Below, piece after piece: positions 42,507-50,268 of a stretch of DNA of 64,000 nt. The first letter of the stretch is position 1. Each line of letters starts with the position of its first letter. The notes under the pieces were generated by a model. The model was given only the letters and a program-made list of their open reading frames with translations, was not told the DNA's origin and made no database searches. Both the position numbers and the translations under genes were made by a program. Origin of the DNA: Wielerella bovis (GTDB lineage Bacteria > Pseudomonadota > Gammaproteobacteria > Burkholderiales > Neisseriaceae); assembly GCF_022354465.1 (NCBI RefSeq), contig NZ_CP092361.1, positions 124,001-188,000 of the forward strand. The letters run 5' to 3'.

Positions 42507-42591
42507 AAAGGCAGCCTGAAAAAATAAATGGATGATACGTGATTATAACAAAGGCAGCCTGAAAAGAGATTCAGGTTGCCTAGTTTAAGCA

Positions 42592-43737
42592 TTATTCTAA
42601 TCCACCAATAAATCCATTATGACGCAATGATTCTATGACACCACGAATTAAGTAGGATTGTGTGAAATTAGGCATGTAAATTCGAGCATTCTTCTCAATG
42701 GGTGTAATGAAGTTTTGTTCCAATAACTTTTTGATTTGGTATGTTCGTTGACTACTATTCATATTAGGAAATAGAGGCTCCAAATCTTTTGCTTTGAATT
42801 CTCCTTTTTGTACTGCCATCAGAAGTATTTTGCTTTCATCTGATGTGATTAATTGACGTTCTTGAGAGTATTTAATAGCAGGTTGTAAAATCTTCTCATA
42901 TAGAAAATCTTGTTTAGTTAAGTTATCTACTTTTTTTAGTTCAGTGGAAATTCCAGATAAAACATAAGTACACCATTGTTCTAAACCTTTATTTGTTCCT
43001 TGGTCAGCTACGGAAAGCATCTCATAATAGCGATTACGGTCGCTGCAAAAAACAGCAGTTGGATTAAGTACACGCCCACCTGCTTGTACATTAAACCCAT
43101 ATTTCACTAATAATGCATAAGTTAATAAACGAACTGTTCTTCCATTACCATTACCAAATGGATGAATCCAACCAAATCTATGATGTGCGAGGGCTATTTT
43201 CATCAAATCATATTTAGGTTTATCTGCATGATTGATAAAAGCTACGAGTTCTTGCATATATTGAGGAACAAGGATTGCATTGGGAGGTAAATGTGTGGAC
43301 TGTGCAATCGCTACCGAGTGTTGACGATATTGTCCAAGTGTTTTATCGCCCTCTTGATGAAGATTTAGTACGGTTAATTGATGTAATTCTCGAATAAAAT
43401 GTTCGGTAATTTCACTATGTTGCTTAATAGATTCATCAATGTAGTGCATAGCGTTTTCAATATTTTTGATTTCATCTAATTGTTCATCATGCGAATCTGT
43501 GGATAACTGAATTTCTACGTAATCTGCTAATGTTGCATGATTGCCTTCAATACGCGCAGAACCTAAACTTTCTAACATATGGAATAATGTTTTTAATTGC
43601 ATGAAAATGTGCGGATGTACATCGCCTTGTAATTGAAGATGACGCAATACTTCTAATTCTGTCAAAACATCTAATAATTCTGAATCAAAATTTGGATTAA
43701 GTAATTTAAGTGGAAAATCTTGAAACGTTGCTTTCAT
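42592..43737 (-). CDS. Fic-domain protein (probable AMP transferase), class II
   Basis: A 381-residue protein with the Fic catalytic motif HPFGNGNGRT at residues 192-201, expected to transfer AMP to a protein hydroxyl. An N-terminal inhibitory helix motif SARIEGN at residues 60-66 (with Glu64) makes it a class II, self-inhibited Fic protein. The C-terminal 100 residues (around FKAKDLEPLFPNMNSSQRTYQIKKLLEQN) look like a winged helix. The gene is richer in A/T than its neighbours and contains no complete DUS, so it may have been acquired. No antitoxin-type partner gene is adjacent. Target unknown. Confidence 0.88.
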   Translation of the reverse strand: MKATFQDFPLKLLNPNFDSELLDVLTELEVLRHLQLQGDVHPHIFMQLKTLFHMLESLGSARIEGNHATLADYVEIQLSTDSHDEQLDEIKNIENAMHYIDESIKQHSEITEHFIRELHQLTVLNLHQEGDKTLGQYRQHSVAIAQSTHLPPNAILVPQYMQELVAFINHADKPKYDLMKIALAHHRFGWIHPFGNGNGRTVRLLTYALLVKYGFNVQAGGRVLNPTAVFCSDRNRYYEMLSVADQGTNKGLEQWCTYVLSGISTELKKVDNLTKQDFLYEKILQPAIKYSQERQLITSDESKILLMAVQKGEFKAKDLEPLFPNMNSSQRTYQIKKLLEQNFITPIEKNARIYMPNFTQSYLIRGVIESLRHNGFIGGLE

Positions 43738-43947
43738 TATCTGTAATTTTAATTTTTTAAAAAAACAGATTTTAAATATTATTATTTGAATTTATAAAAT
43801 AATTTTTAAAAATTAAGTAAATTAAATTTGTATAAAAAATTAAAATTATCTTTAAAAAGAAAATAAATTATCTTTAAAAAAATGCTAAAAATCAGTTTGT
43901 GGATAAATGTTATAATCACGCCATAATTATTTTTCAGGCTGCCTATT
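43738..43947. other. Very AT-rich intergenic region with repeats and DnaA-box-like sites
   Basis: Extremely AT-rich. The direct repeat AAATTATCTTTAAAAA occurs at about 43845 and 43865, followed by a TTATCCACA 9-mer (as TGTGGATAA) at 43898-43906 and a second at 43958-43966 just inside trmO. One DUS lies at 43934. The AT-rich direct repeats followed by DnaA boxes resemble the layout of a replication unwinding element, which is only an inference. Confidence 0.45.
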
Positions 43948-44619
43948 ATGCAACATCTTATCCACAGTATCGGCATCGTTTCATCGCCTTATACGCAAAA
44001 ATTTGGTATTCCGCGCCAACCGCAACTTGTGCCAGCCGCCAAAATTTGTATTACATTAAATCCTGAATTTTCAATGGATTGTGTACGCGGTTTGGACGGA
44101 TTTGACTATATTTGGGTGCAATTTTTGTTTCATGATGCGATTAGCGAAGGCTGGTCGGAAATGGTGCGTCCCCCACGTTTGGGCGGCAAAAAGAAAATGG
44201 GGGTGTTTGCGACACGCAGTCCGCATCGTCCGAATCATATTGGGTTGTCGCTGTTACAATTGGAATATGTGGATAACTTGAACGGGCGCGTGCAAATTTG
44301 GTGCAATGGCGGAGATTTATTGGACGGTACACCCGTGTTGGACATCAAGCCCTATATTCCATTTGTGGAAGCCAAACCCGATGCACAAGCAGGATTTGTG
44401 AGCGGCGCACCTGAACAATTGGCGATTGAATGGCAGCCTGAAAGTGGCGTAACAAACTTATCCACAGAAATCCGCAATTTGATTGAACAAAGTTTGGCGC
44501 AAGACCCACGACCAGCCTATCAAAATATACCCGAACGCGTGTATGGCATGGAAATTGCAGGCTTGGATGTCAAATTTAGGATTGTGGATAACACAGTATT
44601 GGTTTTATCATGCAAATAG
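43948..44619 (+). CDS. trmO: tRNA (N6-threonylcarbamoyladenosine37-N6)-methyltransferase TrmO
   Basis: A 223-residue SAM-dependent enzyme that methylates t6A37 to m6t6A37 in threonine tRNAs. It starts IHSIGIVSSPYTQKFGIPRQ and carries SMDCVRGLDGFDYIWVQFLF, the RPPRLGGKKKMGVFATRSPHRPNHIGLS signature (given here in two parts: RPPRLGGKK and ATRSPHRPNHIG) and LDIKPYIPF. This is the bacterial TsaA-type beta-barrel family. Four TTATCCACA 9-mers fall within or beside it. It is alone, upstream of the small frame at 44755. Confidence 0.94.
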   Translation: MQHLIHSIGIVSSPYTQKFGIPRQPQLVPAAKICITLNPEFSMDCVRGLDGFDYIWVQFLFHDAISEGWSEMVRPPRLGGKKKMGVFATRSPHRPNHIGLSLLQLEYVDNLNGRVQIWCNGGDLLDGTPVLDIKPYIPFVEAKPDAQAGFVSGAPEQLAIEWQPESGVTNLSTEIRNLIEQSLAQDPRPAYQNIPERVYGMEIAGLDVKFRIVDNTVLVLSCK

Positions 44620-44953
44620 TTTTCAGGCTGCATTGTGGTATTTTTGATGCAAAAAGGCAGCCTGAAAACATAATTTATTTGCCAATAAACAAGATTATAT
44701 TCATAATCCGCTCTTCATTATTTTTCAATTCTGCGTTATAGAAAGGATAATATCATGCAAAATCAACCATCTATCCACATTCAAACACGCAGCTCAAACG
44801 CGGACAACGCCGTTTAAACCTTTCTGATTGTCCGTTTTGGGACTGCTTTCTTTTCACTTATCCACAATTTATGTTTTTCAATCATGATGCCGTTATTTTG
44901 TTTTTCAGGCAGCCTGAAACACGTCTTGTGGAAAAAACAGAAAGTTATTCACA
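44620..44953. other. Intergenic region trmO-rtcB2: DUS pair, tiny frame and hairpin
   Basis: A 334-bp gap that holds a DUS inverted pair (about 44620-44670, terminator of trmO), a 20-codon frame with a good RBS (44755), a hairpin with arms CGGACAA/TTGTCCG (about 44800-44840) followed by TTTT, a TTATCCACA 9-mer at 44858 and another DUS at 44906. It may form a leader of the rtcB2 transcript. Confidence 0.5.
44755..44817 (+). CDS. Possible 20-residue leader peptide
   Basis: ATG at 44755, preceded by GAAAGGATAATATC, encodes MQNQPSIHIQTRSSNADNAV and stop. A hairpin that overlaps its end (arms CGGACAA/TTGTCCG) is followed by TTTT, an arrangement seen in attenuators. No run of a single regulatory codon is present, so the attenuation idea is weak. 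It could also be chance. Confidence 0.25.
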   Translation: MQNQPSIHIQTRSSNADNAV

Positions 44954-46069
44954 ATGGGCAATTCCATTACAATCATCAAAAATTCAAATACTTGGATTGA
45001 AGGCAACGCCATTCAACAATTAGAACGCACCGCCACGTTGCCAAATATGCAGCGCGTGGCAGGCATGCCCGATTTGCACGCTGGGCGCGGTTATCCTGTG
45101 GGCGCGGCATTTTTCAGCGTGGGGCGGTTTTACCCCGCTTTGATTGGCAACGACATCGGTTGCGGCATGGCGTTTTGGCAGACCGATTTGCCTGTGCATC
45201 AATCCAAAAAACACAAATTAGCCAAACAATTAGGCAGCATTGACGCGCCATTGGATGACACTTGGGCGGAACGCATTGCCGAACTTTTGCCAAATTGCAC
45301 TTATCCACAAGCGTTGGGGACAATCGGTGGCGGCAACCATTTTGCCGAATTGCAAGCGGTGGACAAAATCTACGCACCCGAAAAGCTGCCTGAAAACTTT
45401 AATCCCAAATATTTACAATTACTTGTTCATAGCGGTTCGCGCGGATTGGGGCAAGCCATTTTGCGCGAACATGTGGATAAGTTCAGCCACGCAGGTTTAG
45501 CGGAAAACACACCCGAAGCCCTTGATTATTTGGCAAAACACGATGCCGCTTTGCAATTTGCCAAAGCCAATCGCCAACTGATTGCAGAACGCATGTTGGC
45601 AAAATGGGGCGCGGAAGGCGCAATGTTGTTGGACGTGCATCACAATTTTTTGCAACAAGTTCAACTGGATAATGAAACAGGCTGGCTGCACCGCAAAGGC
45701 GCAACGCCTTCGGATTGCGGTTTAGTGGTCATTCCAGGCTCACGGGGAGATTACAGTTATTGGGTGCAGCCGATTGTGGATAATGCCGCCAACGCGCTGT
45801 TTTCATTGGCACACGGTGCAGGGCGAAAATGGCAACGCAGCGAATGCAAAGGGCGTTTGTCGCACAAATATTCTGTGGATAAGCTGCGCCAAACCGATTT
45901 GGGCAGCGTGGTCATTTGCGAAGACAAGGCTTTGATTTACGAAGAAGCACCGCAAGCCTACAAAAACATTGACGATGTGATTGCGGCGATGTTGGATTTT
46001 GGTTTGATTGAATTGGTGGCGCGTTTCAAGCCCGTTTTGACGTATAAAACGGCTGGGGAATGCTGCTAG
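44954..46069 (+). CDS. rtcB2: RtcB-family RNA ligase of the PrfH-linked type
   Basis: A 371-residue 3'-phosphate/5'-OH RNA ligase that uses GTP and Mn2+. The RtcB active-site pieces are all seen: MPDLHAGRGYPVG, the catalytic Cys70 in GNDIGCGMAF, GTIGGGNHFAEL, VHSGSRGLG, LDVHHNFL and the guanylylated His in LAHGAGRKWQR near residue 290. It is shorter than the housekeeping RtcB (about 408) and lacks its RtcA partner. Instead a prfH-type release-factor gene lies downstream, as in the RtcB2-PrfH pair known to repair ribosomes cut in the 16S decoding centre. An unknown gene and repeats separate the two here. Confidence 0.85.
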   Translation: MGNSITIIKNSNTWIEGNAIQQLERTATLPNMQRVAGMPDLHAGRGYPVGAAFFSVGRFYPALIGNDIGCGMAFWQTDLPVHQSKKHKLAKQLGSIDAPLDDTWAERIAELLPNCTYPQALGTIGGGNHFAELQAVDKIYAPEKLPENFNPKYLQLLVHSGSRGLGQAILREHVDKFSHAGLAENTPEALDYLAKHDAALQFAKANRQLIAERMLAKWGAEGAMLLDVHHNFLQQVQLDNETGWLHRKGATPSDCGLVVIPGSRGDYSYWVQPIVDNAANALFSLAHGAGRKWQRSECKGRLSHKYSVDKLRQTDLGSVVICEDKALIYEEAPQAYKNIDDVIAAMLDFGLIELVARFKPVLTYKTAGECC

Positions 46070-46080
46070 TTATCCACATT

Positions 46081-46147
46081 GTAGGGTGCAACTTGTTGCA
46101 CCATTTTCCGAATGATGTTGAATTTGGTGCAACAAGTTGCACCCTAC
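46081..46147. repeat. Perfect 23-bp inverted repeat between rtcB2 and the unknown gene
   Basis: GTAGGGTGCAACTTGTTGCACC(A) and its exact inverse enclose a 21-bp AT-rich loop. Each arm is itself a palindrome (GGTGCAACTTGTTGCACC). It begins 11 bp after the rtcB2 stop. I infer a small mobile or extragenic element that could act as a terminator or RNA-processing site. Confidence 0.7.
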
Positions 46148-46175
46148 GTTTCAGGCAGCCTGAAAGGAAAAAAAC

Positions 46176-46829
46176 ATGAAAATCATCAGTAAATTCAAAG
46201 ATTATTATGATTATTTGGTTGGGATTTATAGCGAAGACCCTTTGTTGGTATTTGACCGCCGTAGTCAAAACGGCACAGTTATCCACAAATTTTCTGCCTT
46301 GCCTGAAGAATGGCAGGCTGAATATGGCGATTGCGTGGGTCTGGCACATTTATTTGTCGGAAATTGGCATACTTGGCTTTTTTATACAGGGCAGGAAGTT
46401 TATACAACATCGGATATAGAAACTGTCTACAGCCATGTTCGCCATAATAAAAAATACGCGCCTATTGTACGTTTTAAGAATGGCAAAGAATATGCCATTC
46501 CATCAGAAAGTCGATGGCATATACCACATGATTATTTTCTTGCAACGGTTACACGTTCGCATTATGAAATGGCGGCTTATCGTCATGTACCACTTGTGCT
46601 TATTATAAAAAAACATTATTGGAACGAATCGGATAGCTACTATGCCAATCCACAACTGGTTTCATTGGGCATTTATGTGGACGAGAATGTGGTTTGGCAA
46701 GAAATTTCCGCCTATTTGGGACAACTTCGTAGCGAGCAGGAAACCAGTCCGCCTGTTCCCGACAAAAACAAAATTGAAAACAAAGGCTTTGACGTGAAAC
46801 ATTCGTTTTGTCCCGAAATGAAAAAATGA
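46176..46829 (+). CDS. Unknown protein between rtcB2 and prfH
   Basis: A 217-residue soluble protein starting MKIISKFKDYYDYLVGIYS, with AAAGGAAAAAAAC just upstream of the ATG. It is rich in Tyr, Trp and His, with no signal peptide or membrane segment, and a charged, likely disordered C-terminus (about 185-217). It contains one mid-protein Cys (YGDCVGLAH) and one near the end (HSFCPEMKK). The N-terminal KFKDYYD looks like a conserved-hypothetical signature, but I cannot name the family or infer a reaction. Its position between rtcB2 and prfH on the same strand suggests, but does not prove, a link to RNA repair; insertion by chance is equally possible. Confidence 0.65.
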   Translation: MKIISKFKDYYDYLVGIYSEDPLLVFDRRSQNGTVIHKFSALPEEWQAEYGDCVGLAHLFVGNWHTWLFYTGQEVYTTSDIETVYSHVRHNKKYAPIVRFKNGKEYAIPSESRWHIPHDYFLATVTRSHYEMAAYRHVPLVLIIKKHYWNESDSYYANPQLVSLGIYVDENVVWQEISAYLGQLRSEQETSPPVPDKNKIENKGFDVKHSFCPEMKK

Positions 46830-46869
46830 TTTTTCAGGCAGCCTGCAACATTCAATACGCCAGTAAGCT

Positions 46870-46991
46870 GCCCCCTCTCCCGCTCGCGGGGGAGGGTTGG
46901 GGTGGGGGTGGCTCTGCCTACCAAACAAATTGGACTTCATGCCCCATATTTATCCCCCACCTAGCCCTCCCCCGCAAGCAGGGGAGGGGAC
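46870..46991. repeat. GC-rich palindromic repeat (copy 3 of 3)
   Basis: The arms ccccctctcccgctcgcggg (followed by ggagggttggggtggggg) and ccccacctagccctcccccgc are inverted around an AT-rich middle, the same layout as at 7005 and 12579. It sits between the unknown gene and prfH. Confidence 0.75.
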
Positions 46992-47051
46992 AGCGTGGTG
47001 GCAAGCATTTTCACTTTCAGGCTGCCTGAAAAACAAAAACAGGAATATTTG

Positions 47052-47590
47052 ATGATTTATTTACAATTATCCACAGGGCAATCGCCAGCCGAATGCCAAT
47101 TTTTCGCCAAACACATTTTCCACAAAATCTTGAAAGAAACAGAAAAATACGATTTATCCACCGATATCATCAGCGAAACGCCCAGCAAATATGGACTGTT
47201 ATCGGCGGTCGTGGCGGTTTCAGGCAGCCGCGAAACGGAATTTGCGGCACGTTGGCTCGGTTCTTTGCAATGGATTGCGAAAAGCCCGTTTCGTCCCAAT
47301 CATTTACGCAAAAATTGGTTTATTGCGGTTTCGCGGCTGCCTGAATTGCCCGCCTTGCCCGAAAACCATGAAATCCGTGTAGAAACCTGTCGTTCGGGCG
47401 GCAAAGGCGGTCAGCACGTCAATAAAACGGAAAGCGCAGTGCGAGCCGTACATTTATCCACAGGTGTGGCGGTGCGCGTGGAAAGCGAACGCAGCCAACA
47501 TGCCAACAAAATCAGCACAGCCAACTTTACCAACTGGAACGCGGTAATGCGGTTCGTGTGTTTCACGGTATGGATTTTGTGGAAAAATAA
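47052..47590 (+). pseudogene. prfH: Peptide chain release factor H, frameshifted near its C-terminus
   Basis: A release-factor-like protein that hydrolyses peptidyl-tRNA on damaged ribosomes, partner of RtcB2. It starts MIYLQLSTGQSPAECQFF and has the GGQ motif at residues 119-121 (SGGKGGQHVNKTESAVRAVH) followed by SERSQHANK. After that codon (about 47511) the frame goes wrong. The family ending is found in another frame as NQHSQLYQLERGNAVRVFHG then MDFVEK and stop at 47590. About 25 residues of the helix usually between HANK and this end are missing, so a deletion with frameshift has occurred. As read, the frame continues with unrelated residues to 47615. The GGQ domain is complete but the C-terminal helix is lost, so activity is doubtful. 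Confidence 0.85.
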
Positions 47591-47671
47591 ATTAATTTAT
47601 TGTTTATTGATATGATTAAGGCAGCCTGAAAACTTATTTTCTAGTTTCAGGCTGCCTTTTATTGAATATGT

Positions 47672-48565
47672 TTAATTTTTTCGCACTATTACAAATTCCG
47701 CCAATGCGCGTAATCGTTCCGCTTTGTCGCCAAATGGTTCAAGTGCTGCAATCGCTTGTGTAACCAAATCTTCCGCATAATGTCGCGCTGTGGATAATCC
47801 CAGCAATTTCACATAAGTTGGTTTGTCCGCATCGGCATCTTTCCCCGCCGTTTTGCCTAGTGTTGCTGTGTCTGCTTCACAATCCAATACGTCATCAATC
47901 ACTTGAAATGCCAAGCCTAATCGGCGTGCATACACATCTAAATGCGCCAACTGTTCTTCGCTAATATCAGGGCAAGATAAACCGCCTAATTGTACCGCAG
48001 CATGAATCAGCGCACCTGTTTTCAGGCTGTGCATTTGTTCCAATGCGGTTTGCGATAAGTGTCGTCCTACATTTGCCAAATCAATCGCTTGTCCGCCTGC
48101 CATGCCTGTGCTGCCCGATGCTTTTGCCAACACTTGAATCATGCGTAATTGTCGCGCTGGGGATAAATCAGTCGGTGTGGATAACACATCAAACGCCAAA
48201 GTTTGTAGTGCATCGCCTACCAATAATGCGGTTGCTTCGCCAAATTGCACATGACAAGTCGGTTTACCGCGCCGCAAACTATCGTTGTCCATCGCTGGCA
48301 TATCATCGTGTACCAATGAATAAACGTGAATGCACTCAATCGCCACCATTGCCAATTCGCAGGCAGCCTGAACACTATTGCCCAATTCTGCCGCCGCCAA
48401 AACCAATAATGGGCGCAATCGTTTGCCGCCGTCCAATGCGCTATAACGCATTGCTTCGTGTAAATCATGTGGTATGACTTGGCTTTCAGGCAGCATTTTT
48501 TGTAAGAGTAATTCAGTTTGCGCTGCCGCACGCATTTGCCATTGTGCCAATTCATTCGCTTTCAA
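47672..48565 (-). CDS. ispA: Farnesyl diphosphate synthase (short-chain prenyl transferase)
   Basis: A 297-residue enzyme making farnesyl diphosphate from IPP and DMAPP/GPP, precursor of quinones, undecaprenyl phosphate and heme O. The first Asp-rich motif is [10 protein letters not shown] near residue 92, the second DDVLDCEAD near 220, with [13 protein letters not shown] earlier. Length is normal. It overlaps the 3' end of xseB by 14 bp, giving an xseB-ispA operon. Confidence 0.96.
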   Translation of the reverse strand: MKANELAQWQMRAAAQTELLLQKMLPESQVIPHDLHEAMRYSALDGGKRLRPLLVLAAAELGNSVQAACELAMVAIECIHVYSLVHDDMPAMDNDSLRRGKPTCHVQFGEATALLVGDALQTLAFDVLSTPTDLSPARQLRMIQVLAKASGSTGMAGGQAIDLANVGRHLSQTALEQMHSLKTGALIHAAVQLGGLSCPDISEEQLAHLDVYARRLGLAFQVIDDVLDCEADTATLGKTAGKDADADKPTYVKLLGLSTARHYAEDLVTQAIAALEPFGDKAERLRALAEFVIVRKN

Positions 48566-48776
48566 GATTCAACTCCTTCAATTCATCGTTATCCAATACC
48601 TGAATCGCTTGTTCTACTGCGGACAAACGTTGCTGACAAAAACGCACCAATTCCACACCTTCTTGATACGTTGCCAATGCTTCTTCCAAAGGTAACACAC
48701 TGGTTTGCATGGTTTGCGTAATCGCTTCCAAACGCGAAAGCGCATCTTCAAAATTTTTAGGGGGTTTACGAGCCAT
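48552..48776 (-). CDS. xseB: Exodeoxyribonuclease VII small subunit
   Basis: A 74-residue helical subunit that joins XseA to degrade single-stranded DNA. It contains the family pattern [38 protein letters not shown] and the [12 protein letters not shown] end. It starts at the ATG at 48776 and overlaps ispA. Confidence 0.94.
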   Translation of the reverse strand: MARKPPKNFEDALSRLEAITQTMQTSVLPLEEALATYQEGVELVRFCQQRLSAVEQAIQVLDNDELKELNLESE

Positions 48777-48968
48777 AATCTGTTTACTTATTTTTTAAGA
48801 TAGAGTGAGTGAATTATACCGTTTTCAGGCTGCCTTCGCATAAACAAGCAATAGGCAGCCTGAAAAATATTTTGACAAAACAAAATAATACTGTAATAAT
48901 CCCATATTTCTCGTTTCGCGCCTTGCGAAACATTTTTGTAAAACCATAAAATTCTCATGGAGTTGAGT

Positions 48969-49274
48969 ATGTACGCGGTCGTAAAAACTGGCGGTAAACA
49001 ATACAAAGTTACCGTTGGCGAAAAATTAAACGTAGAACAGATACCTGCCGAACTCGACAGCCAAATCGAACTTGAAGTTCTGATGATTGCTGACGGCGAA
49101 AATGTCAAAGTAGGTGCGCCTACTGTTGCAGGTGCAAAAGTAGTAGCGAAAGTGGTAGCGCATGGTCGTGGCGAAAAAGTACGCATTTTCAAAATGCGCC
49201 GTCGTAAACACTATCAAAAACGTCAAGGTCATCGCCAAAATTTCACGCGCATTGAAATTTTGTCTATCGCCTAA
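48969..49274 (+). CDS. rplU: 50S ribosomal protein L21
   Basis: A 101-residue protein of the large subunit that contacts 23S rRNA domain V and L20. It begins [20 protein letters not shown] and ends in the basic [18 protein letters not shown] chose ATG 48969 (GGAGTTGAGT upstream) over a Met four codons earlier. Operon with rpmA 25 bp downstream. Confidence 0.98.
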   Translation: MYAVVKTGGKQYKVTVGEKLNVEQIPAELDSQIELEVLMIADGENVKVGAPTVAGAKVVAKVVAHGRGEKVRIFKMRRRKHYQKRQGHRQNFTRIEILSIA

Positions 49275-49299
49275 TCCAAATTAATCAGGAGTATAAATC

Positions 49300-49572
49300 A
49301 TGGCAAGTAAAAAAGCTGGCGGTAGCACCCGCAACGGTCGCGATTCAGAAGCAAAACGCTTGGGCGTGAAAGCCTTTGGTAACGAGTTGATTCCTGCTGG
49401 TTCAATTATCGTTCGCCAACGCGGCACCAAATTCCACGCTGGTAACAACGTGGGTATGGGCAAAGACCACACTTTGTTTGCAAAAGTTGATGGTTATGTT
49501 GAATTTTCGGTTAAAGGCGCATTAAATCGCAAAACCGTAAGTATTCGTCCATACGAAGGTGCAGAAAACTAA
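49300..49572 (+). CDS. rpmA: 50S ribosomal protein L27
   Basis: A 90-residue protein whose N-terminal tail reaches the peptidyl-transferase centre. It begins [20 protein letters not shown] and contains [30 protein letters not shown] precedes the ATG. Followed by a strong terminator. Confidence 0.98.
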   Translation: MASKKAGGSTRNGRDSEAKRLGVKAFGNELIPAGSIIVRQRGTKFHAGNNVGMGKDHTLFAKVDGYVEFSVKGALNRKTVSIRPYEGAEN

Positions 49573-49585
49573 TTTTTGCATTTTT

Positions 49586-49625
49586 AATAAAAAACGGATT
49601 CTGGTGAAGAATCCGTTTTTTTTTA
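49586..49625 (+). terminator. Rho-independent terminator of rplU-rpmA
   Basis: AAAAACGGATTCT and AGAATCCGTTTTT form a 13-bp stem around GGTGA, followed by a T9 run. Confidence 0.92.
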
Positions 49626-49705
49626 TTGATAGCTATTTCAAATTAACACAGCCAACGTTGTATGATTTTAATTTGAAACCATAAATAATGAATAAACATT
49701 CGGGA

Positions 49706-49912
49706 CTAATGGCCAAATACAGTCAAGCGACCAGCTACCATAATCAAAAATACGCCCAAAATAGCATAAAACCATCGTGCGCCCTCTCTGCCGAATAAAG
49801 CAACGAATGGGCGAGCGCGAAAATTGTCAAAGAACCAATCCCAATCATAAATAGCAGCAGCAATACACAATATCCCACCACCAAACGCAAAAAAATAAGT
49901 GAAGACATCCAT
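49706..49912 (-). CDS. Imm17-family-like small membrane protein (orphan immunity protein)
   Basis: A 68-residue protein with two membrane segments (about 6-23 and 47-64). The stretch AIYDWDWFFDNFRARPF, then ALFGREGARWFYAILGVFLI, follows the pattern of Imm17 immunity proteins, which protect against polymorphic toxins. ATG 49912 has AAGGAGT 6 bp upstream. No toxin gene, Rhs or two-partner system is in view, so it would be an orphan. The family call is from pattern memory and not confirmed by search. Confidence 0.6.
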   Translation of the reverse strand: MDVFTYFFAFGGGILCIAAAIYDWDWFFDNFRARPFVALFGREGARWFYAILGVFLIMVAGRLTVFGH

Positions 49913-49957
49913 TTCATTACTCCTTGCAATCAATCAAAATAGGGTAAAAATCATTTT

Positions 49958-50025
49958 ATAGCCAGTTCTCTTATGTAGGCAATCGCTGCCTCCTTGTTTT
50001 GTTTTTATTTTAAACGACTTATAGG
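49958..50025. repeat. Decayed Correia-like MITE remnant
   Basis: Fragments ttatgtaggcaatcgctgcc, then ctccttgttttg, then TTTTAAACGACTTATAG match the core and right end of the TAGTCG-type element, with deletions. A second short remnant lies at 49628-49685. Confidence 0.5.
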
Positions 50026-50268
50026 ATTGATTAAAGGTTTCAGGCTGCCAAGAGAGGAACATGGTAAATTATATTTGTGTTGAAAATATGCGACAAGAAA
50101 CATCTATTTTGAAATGGCTATACATCTACAACTTTTTGAGTATTACTTTGAATCATGTGCTAATCTAGGATTTTGCACAGGTTTAAGCTGCCTGAAAAAT
50201 ATAAATTTGCTATAATTCCCAGCCTTTGCTCTATTTTTAACTGAATTTGAATCACACACGAGAAGTTC

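Noticed and set aside
48788-49192. 134-codon minus-strand frame over rplU
   Set aside because: Antisense to the L21 gene.
49586-49625. Possible riboswitch or S21 leader after rpmA
   Set aside because: The structure is a simple terminator.
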